NCBI RefSeq assembly: GCF_013009555.1
Contig: NZ_CP046176.1
Coordinates: forward strand, 4,061,501-4,125,500
Reading direction: 5' to 3'
From: Phocaeicola dorei
GTDB taxonomy: Bacteria; Bacteroidota; Bacteroidia; Bacteroidales; Bacteroidaceae
Length of the DNA: 64,000 bases
In this document: one piece after another, positions 8,869 to 18,266 of the stretch
How the letters are laid out: every line of letters begins with the position of its first letter
Position numbering within the stretch: the first letter of the stretch is position 1
Notes under the pieces: model-generated
Databases searched by the model: none
What the model saw: the letters and a program-made list of their open reading frames with translations, nothing else
Told to the model about the DNA's origin: nothing
Position numbers and translations under genes: made by a program

Positions 8869-10194
8869 TTATTTAAAAGATGAAATATCCACCATCATTA
8901 AATTTAATCTTTTTCCATTTGTAAAATGTCCGGATTGGAAAAGAACTTTCGTACCATCCGGACTAAAGCTGGGATGTGCATGATCCGGTTTCATCTTGGT
9001 ATCCGAAACCAACCAATGACGTTCTCCGGTTTGCACATTAATCAGCCATACATTACCTCCAAAAGTATCTCCGGCAGCCCATTTATTATCACGGCTGGCA
9101 TTACAATGCCAGAAACCTCTTCCTACCAATTGGCCGTCAATCGCTTGGCGGTCTTTTTCTAATTCTACCTGCCCTATCAACTCTACATCATCTGTACGCA
9201 AATTGATACGCACAATACCACTTGCCTGTTTGCGAAGGCGCGGCTGAAATCCTAAGATATTGAAATATACAAAATCTTTGGTTGCAAAAGTTTCATGAGT
9301 CACCCAATCTAGCGGAGTTTCTTTATATAAAGGTTTAAAGACTGTTCCATCTGCCGTGCAAAACCACATACGCTGATGGGCATCGCCACCGGTTTCGTTA
9401 CAAAAAACAATTTCACCCGGAGTAAAACGGCTGGCTTGTATGTGGCCTGTTTTAAATTCCGTATCAATAACCTTAGTTACTTCTCCTGTACTGAGATTCA
9501 TTTTACGAATTCCGCAAAGAGTTGGCTTTATCTTTACCGGCTGGTTACTTTCAGGCAAGAAAGCGTTTTTCATCATACGTTCCTTTTCCTCTTCCGTACC
9601 CTCACGCTCAACAGTTATGTAGGCATAATCATCATTGCAATCCACAGCATATCCTCCCGGACGTCCCATCTCAGTGGGAAAAGTGCCTATGAAAGTTTCA
9701 TAAGCGGATGGTTTACCTACTTTTCCTTGTTTTACATCGGCAAAGAATTTATCCAAGTCCATCACATACATGTTCCAGTTTTCTTTTTCTTTCCGGCTGA
9801 CAAACATACGATTCGTTTTATTAGCCAAAAAAGCACTGCCCAAGTTCGGTCCTTCCGTAGCTTGAATAATCTTACCGGTGGCCATTTCAATAAAATAAAT
9901 TTGTGTAGGAGTCCATTTACGTTTTTCTCCGTTAGGAAGCGTACTTTCTACCTCTTTGTCATTTCCACGGCTGGAAGACCTGAACAATAAATATTTGCCA
10001 TCAGCTGTCCACATGGGATCAGTCTGATAAAGAAAACGGTCATTCTTCATCGTATCGGTCAACATAGTGATAGTACTGCCGGTCGCACTATCTACATAAG
10101 TCCGCATTTCCGATGCAGTGCAGTTTCCAAACTGAGCCAATGCGGCTTTACTAAAAGCTAAAAATAATGTAATAGCTAAAAATGTCTTTCTCAT
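8869..10194 (-). CDS. PL22-type oligogalacturonate lyase-like beta-propeller protein
   Basis: A 441-residue secreted protein (signal peptide ending SKAALA). The body is built of propeller repeats (MWTADGKYLLFRSSS, HAHPSFSPDGTKVLFQS). The order of histidine-bearing motifs resembles oligogalacturonate lyases: GHIQASRFTPGE with a following CNETGG...QRMW, then WVTHE, then HCNASRD, then DHAHPSFSPDG. PL22 enzymes cleave short unsaturated or saturated galacturonate oligomers with a Mn-binding His cluster; the matches are by eye. It is slightly longer than the roughly 390-residue classical enzyme and is secreted, whereas the enterobacterial ones are cytoplasmic. First gene of the PL22-like/sulfatase/GH106 operon, with its own promoter (10221-10266). 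A different propeller lyase family is the main alternative. Confidence 0.7.
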   Translation of the reverse strand: MRKTFLAITLFLAFSKAALAQFGNCTASEMRTYVDSATGSTITMLTDTMKNDRFLYQTDPMWTADGKYLLFRSSSRGNDKEVESTLPNGEKRKWTPTQIYFIEMATGKIIQATEGPNLGSAFLANKTNRMFVSRKEKENWNMYVMDLDKFFADVKQGKVGKPSAYETFIGTFPTEMGRPGGYAVDCNDDYAYITVEREGTEEEKERMMKNAFLPESNQPVKIKPTLCGIRKMNLSTGEVTKVIDTEFKTGHIQASRFTPGEIVFCNETGGDAHQRMWFCTADGTVFKPLYKETPLDWVTHETFATKDFVYFNILGFQPRLRKQASGIVRINLRTDDVELIGQVELEKDRQAIDGQLVGRGFWHCNASRDNKWAAGDTFGGNVWLINVQTGERHWLVSDTKMKPDHAHPSFSPDGTKVLFQSGHFTNGKRLNLMMVDISSFK

Positions 10195-10220
10195 AGCATG
10201 TCATTTTTTATCTGATACGA

Positions 10221-10266
10221 CAAATTTATGCACGAGAGAAGTTATATCAAATAGAATTTTATCCAT
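10221..10266 (-). promoter_or_regulatory. Promoter with PUL regulon element upstream of PL22-like operon
   Basis: Minus-strand -7 box TAAATTTG (10221-10228) and, exactly 21 bp upstream, ATGGATAAAATTCTATT (10250-10266). The same 17 bases occur without change at 11319-11335 in front of the deacetylase gene, at the same spacing. Confidence 0.7.
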
Positions 10267-10287
10267 TTATATGGTTAATTGTTCACT

Positions 10288-11265
10288 TTATCTGATTTTA
10301 GTTATTGAAGAAGCATAAGAGATCTCTACTGGTCCTCCCCACGGACTGAAGTCCACAACCATTCCTCTACGACACAAGTTCACAGGCAAATTTCTACCAT
10401 CCTGCAGAACAGTAACAGCACACTGATCGGGCAAATCTTCCAAAAGCAAAGTCAACGGCATGTCAAACAATTCCTTGTCCATTGTAAAATGAAAAGTCAC
10501 TGTAATTTTTCCTGATGTCCTCTTTATATCCAGTACCAAATTCTCCCGTTCAGCCATGTACGCCGCTACCTCACGAAATGTCGTAACCCACAATCTGTCT
10601 CTTCGGCAGTTCACTTCATCCAAGTGATTCCAAAACACTTGAGGATCAGGAAAAGCATCATATCCCGTTACTATACCATGTGTCATACCGACACCCCACA
10701 ATCTGTTTGCTATCAAACTATCCGTCCACTGCGTTAGCCACCGGGCATTACGGCGTGAACCTATATCTATTTGTCGGATACGAGTACCTACTCTGTCAAC
10801 CGATGCACAAGCTATGGCCTCCTCATTTTTCCGGTTTCCCGGATAAAAATAAGTACGCGGAAATATACCTGTTTGCTCAAAAATAACCGTATCATTATGT
10901 TGTATTTCAAAACGCCTTTCTTCCCCTACCAATTTCGTCAGATTCTTATGCATCCACCCATGATTTGTTATCTCATGTCCTGCTTGTGCCATTTCCCTTG
11001 CTTGTTCCCAAGACATACATACTTTCTTTGCACTAATACACCCCATCCAACCTCCATTCACAGCGAATGTAGCCTTTATATTCCTTTTCTCCAATTCCGG
11101 AAAAACCAATGTATATTGTTCCAACAAACCATCATCAAAAGTATAACTGATTGCAGCATCTCTTCCTCCCCTATATTGGGCAATACTCACTTTTACCTCT
11201 TCATCATCAGCTGCTATGCTCTCTAGGGGCACATATAACAGTAAAAAAATTATTATTTTTATCAT
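10288..11265 (-). CDS. Polysaccharide deacetylase-like (CE4/NodB fold) esterase
   Basis: A 325-residue protein with a signal peptide (MIKIIIFLLLYVPLESIAA). The NodB motifs are visible: YTFDDG with Asp44/Asp45 and NHGWMH with His102 and His106 as the likely metal ligands, plus RTYFYPGNRKN as motif 3. Beyond residue 240 there is a small beta domain. NodB-fold enzymes remove acetyl groups from glycans using a divalent metal; in a pectin locus O-acetyl removal from galacturonate or rhamnose is plausible but unproven, since CE12 already covers RG acetylesterase activity here. It stands alone between two promoters, with the susD-A terminator upstream. Confidence 0.8.
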   Translation of the reverse strand: MIKIIIFLLLYVPLESIAADDEEVKVSIAQYRGGRDAAISYTFDDGLLEQYTLVFPELEKRNIKATFAVNGGWMGCISAKKVCMSWEQAREMAQAGHEITNHGWMHKNLTKLVGEERRFEIQHNDTVIFEQTGIFPRTYFYPGNRKNEEAIACASVDRVGTRIRQIDIGSRRNARWLTQWTDSLIANRLWGVGMTHGIVTGYDAFPDPQVFWNHLDEVNCRRDRLWVTTFREVAAYMAERENLVLDIKRTSGKITVTFHFTMDKELFDMPLTLLLEDLPDQCAVTVLQDGRNLPVNLCRRGMVVDFSPWGGPVEISYASSITKIR

Positions 11266-11289
11266 TTTTCCAATATACTATTTACCACA

Positions 11290-11335
11290 CAAAGATAAGA
11301 ATCAATCGCATGGCATCCAATAGAATTTTATCCAT
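11290..11335 (-). promoter_or_regulatory. Promoter with PUL regulon element upstream of deacetylase gene
   Basis: Minus-strand -7 box TATCTTTG (11290-11297); 21 bp upstream lies ATGGATAAAATTCTATT (11319-11335), identical to the element at 10250-10266. This gives the deacetylase its own regulated start, separate from the susC-A/susD-A transcript. Confidence 0.7.
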
Positions 11336-11463
11336 TATACATGTATTTTTGTATAATCAGTACCTTCACACATTTAATACGTTATCTCAAAACAAAACAT
11401 CTACAATCACTTCCCAAATCTTATGATCTTAAAAAGATTCACGAAATCATTGTAAATGTTTTA

Positions 11464-11501
11464 AAAATTGCCCATCATTAATAGTAATGACAGGCAATTT
11501 T
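11464..11501 (-). terminator. Intrinsic terminator of module A (after susD-A)
   Basis: On the minus strand AAAATTGCC and GGCAATTTT form a 9-bp stem enclosing a second stem (TCATTA/TAATGA), followed by a run of T. It lies 22 bp after the susD-A stop and separates the transporter pair from the enzyme genes. Confidence 0.75.
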
Positions 11502-11522
11502 GCTATGGTTAGATTCAACTAA

Positions 11523-13835
11523 TTAATAACCATAATTTTGATAAGCTTTTTTAGCAGAGGCATCCAGTAAAGCCCCATTTTCGTCAGTCAATAAATCAAG
11601 CAATGACTGTCTAAATGGTTTTAATGTATAAGCAGGTTTAAATGCTCCCAAACCATTACCTGTAGGTCCTGTCCCATTCACCAAATTATCAGCACTATCC
11701 CAAAGCCCAGTTAATGGTGAACCTACCTGATCATGATACATTATACGATCAGCCTGCCAACCAGAATGATGCAACCATTCATAATAAATAAATTCTGTAT
11801 TCGCTTCACGTGCAACTTCATTCAATATAAAATTGACAAAACGATCTAATATAGAGGTAGCAGTAACAGGATAATTCTCAGCATCAGCATTTACCCCACC
11901 TGTCCAATAACTTTCATCAACCAACATGGAAGAAGTCATATCTGTATTTACAATATAAGGCCATTCTCTCTCTGTTTTAGCCAAATTCTCACTACCCGGA
12001 TACAAACGAGCCAACACTTCATTTCGAGTTTCACCAGCTTTAAATGCAGCACGTGCACGTACTTTATTGATATCCAAGACAGCAGCCGAGAAATTACCTT
12101 TACGTCCATAAGCCTCTGCACGTATTAAGAATGTTTCAGCTAACCGGAACAAAGGAATGTCGCGCGATGAATAGTATGAATCATAAGAATTTCTATTAGG
12201 ATCAGTGTATTTAGCAGTAGTCGGCCCTCCTGTTCCCGAAACTTTATCCAACCCTACATATGTTGCATTATTATAAGCATACGAACTGCCATCCGACTTT
12301 ATTGGAGCACGATAATAATATTTATTTCCATCTTTAATCCAACGTGCCAATAATACAAAAGGTTGTGCTAACGCTTCTTTAATATCAATAGCTGTTTCCT
12401 TTGTATTTTCCAAATAAGCAAACGCCATATCACCTGCCCCCATCTTATGCTCTCCTGCGACAGCTCGACGACCACCCCACGAATCACGATTATAATTAGG
12501 CAATATATTAGAATTAAAAAAATCAGCCATATCTGATGTCCAGGTATATGTAGCATTATCTTCACTATCATAAGCGTAATAAGGAACATCTGCTGCCGGA
12601 GTCGATGTATTAGAACCACCCCTTAATGATGTATGATATTCCAAATAAAATGATTTTTGAAAACGAGAATCAGCTTGTTTGTTAGTAAAAACATCGTAGC
12701 CAAAATCAGTAGGCGAAACAGAATGCCCATTACCTTTACCTGGATATTCCCAAGTAAAATTAGGAATTCCCCACGAGGCACTTGTATAATTGGGAGTTAA
12801 AAAATAAGGCAAACGATTCCCATAACGTCCATTTGTACCACTATTAGCAGGCATACCATATACACAAGCTAAAATTATCTCACGACTCTCCTCATTTGAA
12901 TAATCATCCAAAGGATGGCTAAACAATTTTCCGTAATCCGATTCCAATGAATAGTGTCCATCTTGATCAATCACATAATTAGCATAATAAATACAAGAAT
13001 CTAAGTCAGCAGTGCCTTTTCCTTTGTATAGCATACCCAAATATGACTTCTCATTAGAATTATCAATACTTCCATCCGCCTTACGTCCGTATTCTGCTGT
13101 TCCATAATCAGCCCCTTGTGCACGTTGCAAATAAAGCTTTGCCAAAAAATGAGCGGCGGCTCCTTTTGTAGCACGTCCGTAATCAGCCCCTGATTGTTCG
13201 GAAGCTTTCGGCAATTTTTCAAAAGCATAACGCAAATCTCCAATCATCAATTTATAAAGACTTTCCGAAGTTTCCCGATTGTATGCATAATTTTCAGGTA
13301 AAGCAGTAGTATACCCCCTTGGAACATAAACATCTCCCAATAACGTATTCATCAAATAAATACAATAGGAACGATTAAACATTGCTTCAGCCATTCGTTG
13401 TTCTGCATAAGCTTGATCAGAAGCAAATTTACCATCAACTTTCCCCTCACGAATAGAAAGAATTGCACGATTACAATTATTAATACAAGGATAAAAACCC
13501 AACAATTGATTACTAGTATACTCACCACATAATCCATCAACATACGTTGCTTCATTACCAGTAGAAGTCCAAACTGATCCTGAATAAATAGCATAATTGG
13601 CAGATTTAGCCATCATATTATCAACACCCGTAAAAAAAGCAAAAGGTCCTTGTTGGTACTGTTTAGTCACTCGTAACGCATCATAAGTGCTAACAATTAA
13701 CTGCTCTACCCCCGTTTCTGTTTCAAAATAATCTTGCGTAATGGTTGCTACCATTTTTTCTTCCAAAAAATCATCTCCACAAGATGCTAAAGTAACAGCA
13801 ACCATGGAAATCAACATATATTTTTTTAGTTTCAT
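11523..13835 (-). CDS. SusD-like outer-membrane glycan-binding lipoprotein (module A)
   Basis: The ATG at 13835 (770 residues) is chosen; the frame extends two codons to a TTG at 13841. Lipoprotein signal with lipobox LASCGDD, then the RagB/SusD pattern FLEEKMVATITQDYFETETGVEQL, TPR-like helices (RALLSIREG, AEAMFNRSYCIYLM, KGAAAHFLAKLYLQRAQ, FLIRAEAYGRKGNFSAAVLDINKVRARA) and the usual Tyr-containing end. At 770 residues it is longer than typical SusD proteins (500-600) and similar in size to susD-B (712), suggesting both bind large, complex glycans. It sits 23 bp behind susC-A, with which it should form a lid-and-barrel complex. Confidence 0.93.
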   Translation of the reverse strand: MKLKKYMLISMVAVTLASCGDDFLEEKMVATITQDYFETETGVEQLIVSTYDALRVTKQYQQGPFAFFTGVDNMMAKSANYAIYSGSVWTSTGNEATYVDGLCGEYTSNQLLGFYPCINNCNRAILSIREGKVDGKFASDQAYAEQRMAEAMFNRSYCIYLMNTLLGDVYVPRGYTTALPENYAYNRETSESLYKLMIGDLRYAFEKLPKASEQSGADYGRATKGAAAHFLAKLYLQRAQGADYGTAEYGRKADGSIDNSNEKSYLGMLYKGKGTADLDSCIYYANYVIDQDGHYSLESDYGKLFSHPLDDYSNEESREIILACVYGMPANSGTNGRYGNRLPYFLTPNYTSASWGIPNFTWEYPGKGNGHSVSPTDFGYDVFTNKQADSRFQKSFYLEYHTSLRGGSNTSTPAADVPYYAYDSEDNATYTWTSDMADFFNSNILPNYNRDSWGGRRAVAGEHKMGAGDMAFAYLENTKETAIDIKEALAQPFVLLARWIKDGNKYYYRAPIKSDGSSYAYNNATYVGLDKVSGTGGPTTAKYTDPNRNSYDSYYSSRDIPLFRLAETFLIRAEAYGRKGNFSAAVLDINKVRARAAFKAGETRNEVLARLYPGSENLAKTEREWPYIVNTDMTSSMLVDESYWTGGVNADAENYPVTATSILDRFVNFILNEVAREANTEFIYYEWLHHSGWQADRIMYHDQVGSPLTGLWDSADNLVNGTGPTGNGLGAFKPAYTLKPFRQSLLDLLTDENGALLDASAKKAYQNYGY

Positions 13836-13858
13836 ATTCAATATCTTTTAATGGTTTA

Positions 13859-16800
13859 TCAAAATCCAAGTCTTAATCCGATAACATAACTACGAGTCAA
13901 TATGGTATTGTTTGTTTGACCACCAATAAAATTAGTGTCATTTGTTTTTTCACTCCATCCTGTTGTATCATCTGGGTTTATACCCGATTTCACTAATTCT
14001 CCTCCAAATATAAATGGATTCAATACTTGACCATAAATTTGACAACTAGCAGCCCCAAGTTTCTTCAACCACTTTTCAGGGAACGTATATGATAAAGCAA
14101 TATTACGTATTGCTACCATATTACCTTTAGTATAGTTCATATAAGCACTATAATCTGTAGTAGTTACACCACCAGAACGAGGTTGTGGAAACTTTCCATT
14201 CGGATTTTCAGTACTCCATACGTCCTTTTCTACACGACGACCATAAGTTTGTAACAATCCATAATACATATTGCCCATACGAGCATAAACAAATGAATTC
14301 AACTGCCAGTTTTTATAGATAAATGTAGTAGTAAAGCCACCAATCCATTTAGGTTGGAATGACCCAAGAAATTTATTATCTTCTGTATTGATAGTACCAA
14401 AACCATTATCCATATAAGTCACTCTTTCGCCAGAATTCAATGTTACAGTTTTTGCTCCTTCCGTACCCTCGGGAACTTCTATTAATGGTTGGTCTACAAC
14501 TTTCGCCATTCCAGGCTGCATTACAGTCTTCGATATTTTCTCATATAATTCCAAAGTTCTTAAATCTTCAGGAGTATTCTGCCATAAACGATCATATTTC
14601 AAAGTCCAAATTTCATCTTTAGGTTTACCTATAAACCATTTATTTGCTGTATCATCAACCTTTCCTCCTGCCAATTCCACAATTTCTTCTTTATTAGTAG
14701 AGAATGTAAAATCAGTCTTCCATGTAAAATCTTTTGTTTGAATATTAGTTGTAGACAATGTTATTTCAAGTCCTTTGTTCTGTGTTTTACCAATATTAGT
14801 AGTAATACTTGTATAACCAGTCATCAAAGGTAATGATTTAGCAAGCAGCAAATCCGAAGTTTTAGCCACATAATATTCCACACTACCGCTTATACGGTTG
14901 TTAAGAAAGCCAAAATCAACACCAATATTGGTAGACGCTGTCTTTTCCCAACCTAAATCCAAATTAGGTAATACAGAAGCTTTAGCACCAATAGTAACTT
15001 GAGTAATATTACCTACCCCAAAAAACTTACCGGCACCACTTGCTGTCATTGTTCCAGAAGTCTGATACGGTTTTATAGATGCATTACCTGTCACACCGTA
15101 TCCAACACGAACCTTCAATTGATTGATCCATTTAACGTCTTTCATAAAGTTTTCCTCATTCATCTTCCATGCCAATGCAGCAGAAGGGAAAAAATCCCAT
15201 TTATTACCAACAGCCAACATAGATGCACCATCCCATCGACCAGTAACAGTCAACAAATATTTATCCATCAATCCATAATTCATACGAGCCATATAAGAAG
15301 CACGCTTTTGTTCGCTAAATGAAGATCCTGGGCTATCCATTGTCAAATCGGAATTACCCACACTATACCATAATGCCGTAGGAAATGTACAATTATATGC
15401 ACGTACTTCCAATCCCTCAGCACGAGAATACTCAGCAGACTGCATCAATGTTAATCCCACAGAATGGATATTCTTGAATATTTTATTGTAATAAATTAGA
15501 TTTTCTAATGTCCACGACAAATTTTGACCTTGCTGATTAAAGGCTGTATTAGCAGCATAAGCAGAATGCTTCAAAGGATTAGAAAAATCATTTCCATAAT
15601 AGCTTCCATAACGTGAGTTGCGATACTGAGTACCTAAATTTGTGCGCCATTTTAACCCTTCAACCGGCGACCATATTTTACCAAAATCAATTTCTCCATA
15701 AGAATTAAACATAACACTATAATAACGAGTTTCATTCGTTGCCTGATATACATCCAACATCGGATTATACTGTGACGGACCTCCATCTACATTCAATGGT
15801 TTGCCCTCCTCATCATAAGCAGGGGCGAATGGCATTTTAGCCACAGCATAGCCATAAGAATCTTTGTAGGTTGAATTAGAAGTATTATTAATAATACCAT
15901 AATTCTTAATAGAATGACTGGCATTCATACCCATACCTACCTTTAAAAAATTTGTAGCTTGAATTTCACCATTAATATTTGCCGTATAACGCTTAAAATC
16001 TTGATCTTTCATCGGAGACTCTTGATCCAAATAAGCCAATGAAATGTACAAATTAGATTTTTCAGAACCAGCTGACAACGAAATCTGATGATTATGAGTA
16101 ATCGCAGTACGTGTCACATAATCAGTCCAAGGTGTAGTTGGAATATTTGCAGAATTATATACAGGTACTTGATCAGCATATCCTAAAACCTCTTTTTCAT
16201 AATCTGTAGCCGGACGCATCTTATATGAACCATCCGCATTATATTCCCATGCTTTCTGAAAATATTGATTCAAATACGGATAATTAGATACACCTCCACC
16301 ATTGTCAGAAAACAATAAATCACCATCAATATTAGGATCAGGAGCATTACCATATGTACCTGAATATGCTCCTGTATTAATATAAGCTTGACGTTTCCAA
16401 TCGATTAATTCGCCAGAATCCATCCAATCTGTCATCGAATGGATTTTAGAAAAAGTTACCGTTCCATCATAATTAATACTAACCTTACCAACTTTACCTT
16501 TTTTAGTTGTTATCAAAACAACACCATTCGCTCCACGTGAACCATAGATGGCGGTAGCTGAAGCATCTTTTAAAATTTCCATCGACTCAACATCATTCGG
16601 ATTTATATCAGCAATAGAACCGGCAACCATAGGTATTCCATCAATAACATATAACGGATCATTATCAGCAGTAATAGAACGATTACCACGAATTCGAACA
16701 TCTCCCAATTCACCTGGTCGGCTATTTGTTGTAATATCCACACCAGGAGCTTTACCTTGCATAGCCTGCAAAGCATTTTGCACTGGACGCTCTTTTATTT

Positions 16801-17224
16801 GCTTCTCTGAAACTTTTGTCAACGCTCCTGTAACATCACTCTTTTTAACAACACCATAACCTACTACCACAACCTCATCCAGTGTTTCAGTATCCTCCTC
16901 CAAGATTACCTTAACGGTAGATTGTCCTTTCACCTGGATATCTACGGTCTTGTATCCCACGAAACTTACTTGGATAGTTCCATTATCAGGAACATTTTGA
17001 AGTGTGAACTTACCATCAAAGTCAGTAATTGTACCATTGGTAGTACCTTTCACCACCACACTGGCACCGATTACAGACTCACCTGTCTTGTCAAGGACAG
17101 TACCCGAAACGGTTTTGCTCTGTGCAAAGGCCCCTACAGCCAATACGGATAACAAAGCAACGAAGAACAGCCGCTGGAACTTGTCCAGGCGACCCAACAG
17201 ACTTGAATTCTTTCTGTCTTTCAT
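13859..17224 (-). CDS. SusC-like TonB-dependent transporter (module A)
   Basis: A 1121-residue outer-membrane protein: signal peptide (cleavage near AVGAFAQ), carboxypeptidase-regulatory-like domain (about 38-112), TonB-box region DEVVVVGYG (about 115-124), plug domain with IRGNRSI and LYVIDGIP, SusC signature KDASATAIYGSRGANGVVL, and a beta-barrel ending in the aromatic residue of GLRLGF. It imports oligosaccharides with its SusD partner. The first 125 codons and 30 bp of leader are identical in nucleotide sequence to susC-B on the other strand, then identity stops abruptly at VVKKSDVTGAL against VQKKSDVTGAM. I see no consensus promoter in the 1 kb upstream, so the gene may be silent in the orientation shown (inference). 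Confidence 0.95.
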   Translation of the reverse strand: MKDRKNSSLLGRLDKFQRLFFVALLSVLAVGAFAQSKTVSGTVLDKTGESVIGASVVVKGTTNGTITDFDGKFTLQNVPDNGTIQVSFVGYKTVDIQVKGQSTVKVILEEDTETLDEVVVVGYGVVKKSDVTGALTKVSEKQIKERPVQNALQAMQGKAPGVDITTNSRPGELGDVRIRGNRSITADNDPLYVIDGIPMVAGSIADINPNDVESMEILKDASATAIYGSRGANGVVLITTKKGKVGKVSINYDGTVTFSKIHSMTDWMDSGELIDWKRQAYINTGAYSGTYGNAPDPNIDGDLLFSDNGGGVSNYPYLNQYFQKAWEYNADGSYKMRPATDYEKEVLGYADQVPVYNSANIPTTPWTDYVTRTAITHNHQISLSAGSEKSNLYISLAYLDQESPMKDQDFKRYTANINGEIQATNFLKVGMGMNASHSIKNYGIINNTSNSTYKDSYGYAVAKMPFAPAYDEEGKPLNVDGGPSQYNPMLDVYQATNETRYYSVMFNSYGEIDFGKIWSPVEGLKWRTNLGTQYRNSRYGSYYGNDFSNPLKHSAYAANTAFNQQGQNLSWTLENLIYYNKIFKNIHSVGLTLMQSAEYSRAEGLEVRAYNCTFPTALWYSVGNSDLTMDSPGSSFSEQKRASYMARMNYGLMDKYLLTVTGRWDGASMLAVGNKWDFFPSAALAWKMNEENFMKDVKWINQLKVRVGYGVTGNASIKPYQTSGTMTASGAGKFFGVGNITQVTIGAKASVLPNLDLGWEKTASTNIGVDFGFLNNRISGSVEYYVAKTSDLLLAKSLPLMTGYTSITTNIGKTQNKGLEITLSTTNIQTKDFTWKTDFTFSTNKEEIVELAGGKVDDTANKWFIGKPKDEIWTLKYDRLWQNTPEDLRTLELYEKISKTVMQPGMAKVVDQPLIEVPEGTEGAKTVTLNSGERVTYMDNGFGTINTEDNKFLGSFQPKWIGGFTTTFIYKNWQLNSFVYARMGNMYYGLLQTYGRRVEKDVWSTENPNGKFPQPRSGGVTTTDYSAYMNYTKGNMVAIRNIALSYTFPEKWLKKLGAASCQIYGQVLNPFIFGGELVKSGINPDDTTGWSEKTNDTNFIGGQTNNTILTRSYVIGLRLGF

Positions 17225-17254
17225 ACTTTAATTATTAAGTTAAACAAAAGTTAG
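16850..17254. repeat. 405-bp inverted repeat, left copy (5' end of susC-A)
   Basis: Identical in reverse complement to 30758-31162. It covers 30 bp of leader and the first 125 codons of susC-A. Identity at DNA level is supported because the translations of the two copies agree in the coding frame and in two antisense frames. It starts at a C just before TAACTTTTG and ends after GGTTATGGTGTT, beyond which the two genes differ. Serves as a potential crossover region for inversion of about 13.5 kb. Confidence 0.95.
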
Positions 17255-18108
17255 AAAGCAGTTTTTTTATAGGATTATTATATTGATAAACAGTGAGTTA
17301 TATTTTTCAACGACTCATATATTGAATAAAAATTAAATCTATGTTTTCTTTTTAATCACACATATTCTCAATCTATATTCTTATTAATCAAGTATATATA
17401 AATTAATATTCTCATACTATTATTATTAATAGCATATTTTATTTCCTTTTTGTTGTATTCAATATCGTGACTTATCTAATTAATATCATTCATATAAACA
17501 ATATATACTACTTACTTCTTTGATAAAAACTTGCTATGGATTTTAAAATCATCTATAACAGATGATTGACGATAGTTTGACATTACATCGATTTTTTTTA
17601 ATAACTTTAAAGCATAGGAAAGACGGGAATGCGACCCTTAAAAATATTTTTATTTTTCAAGTATGAATATACAAAATGACAGCGGAAATAAAAAACTAAA
17701 AACTTTATGATGACTCTTTACTATAGTTCTTCTTTTAAAATAGAATATCCTTTATAAAAACAGGAAGAATTTTGGTCCAAACTATGATTCGACATGATTG
17801 AGAACTAAAACTCAATCATCAGATTTGTATACTTAATCAACAGATGCTTGATGCTTATTGGAAATTTAAAGAGTGTATAAATCTATAATAAAAAAAGAAG
17901 AATATTTTCCGTATTACCATGTTATTGACTGAACGTCTTGACATATTCCCATATGTACTTTTTAATAATAATGAAACCTATAAGTTCCTGTATTATCCCA
18001 ATAATGGCCTTTATTAGATGAATGGTGCCTACATCATAAATAATAATTATACCAAGAACTTCAGACCAGAGACTATTAACCTTATAAAAAAAGATGTGAC
18101 TTTAAAAA
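17255..18108. other. AT-rich non-coding stretch upstream of susC-A
   Basis: About 850 bases of very AT-rich sequence without a convincing gene. A small open frame (18018-18233, rightward) has no start context or recognisable motif. Searching the minus strand for TAnnTTTG found no match, so I see no promoter for susC-A here. Confidence 0.5.
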
Positions 18109-18169
18109 AAATACTAATATATGGATTTCTCAAATTGCTTTTAATTGAAAGATCCATATATCAGTATTT
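18109..18169 (-). terminator. Terminator of module C (after NigD-like gene)
   Basis: AAATACTAATATATGGAT (18109-18126) and ATCCATATATCAGTATTT (18152-18169) pair over 18 bp with one wobble position; reading leftward the hairpin is followed by a run of eight T. It lies about 100 bp after the NigD-like stop. Confidence 0.65.
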
Positions 18170-18266
18170 CATTTCCCTAGTTTTGTATAATATTTTTCTT
18201 GATTGGCTAAGCCTTTATCGTTTTTATCGGTAAAATTTCTGCAAATGCAATGAAGAATCCAATGTT

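Noticed and set aside
17004..17231. Antisense open frames identical to those at 30781-31090
   Set aside because: They are shadows of the shared susC 5' region. Their identity was used only as evidence for DNA-level identity of the repeats.
18018..18233. 71-codon open frame in the AT-rich gap upstream of susC-A
   Set aside because: It overlaps the module C terminator hairpin, has no recognisable motif and a composition expected by chance in AT-rich DNA.
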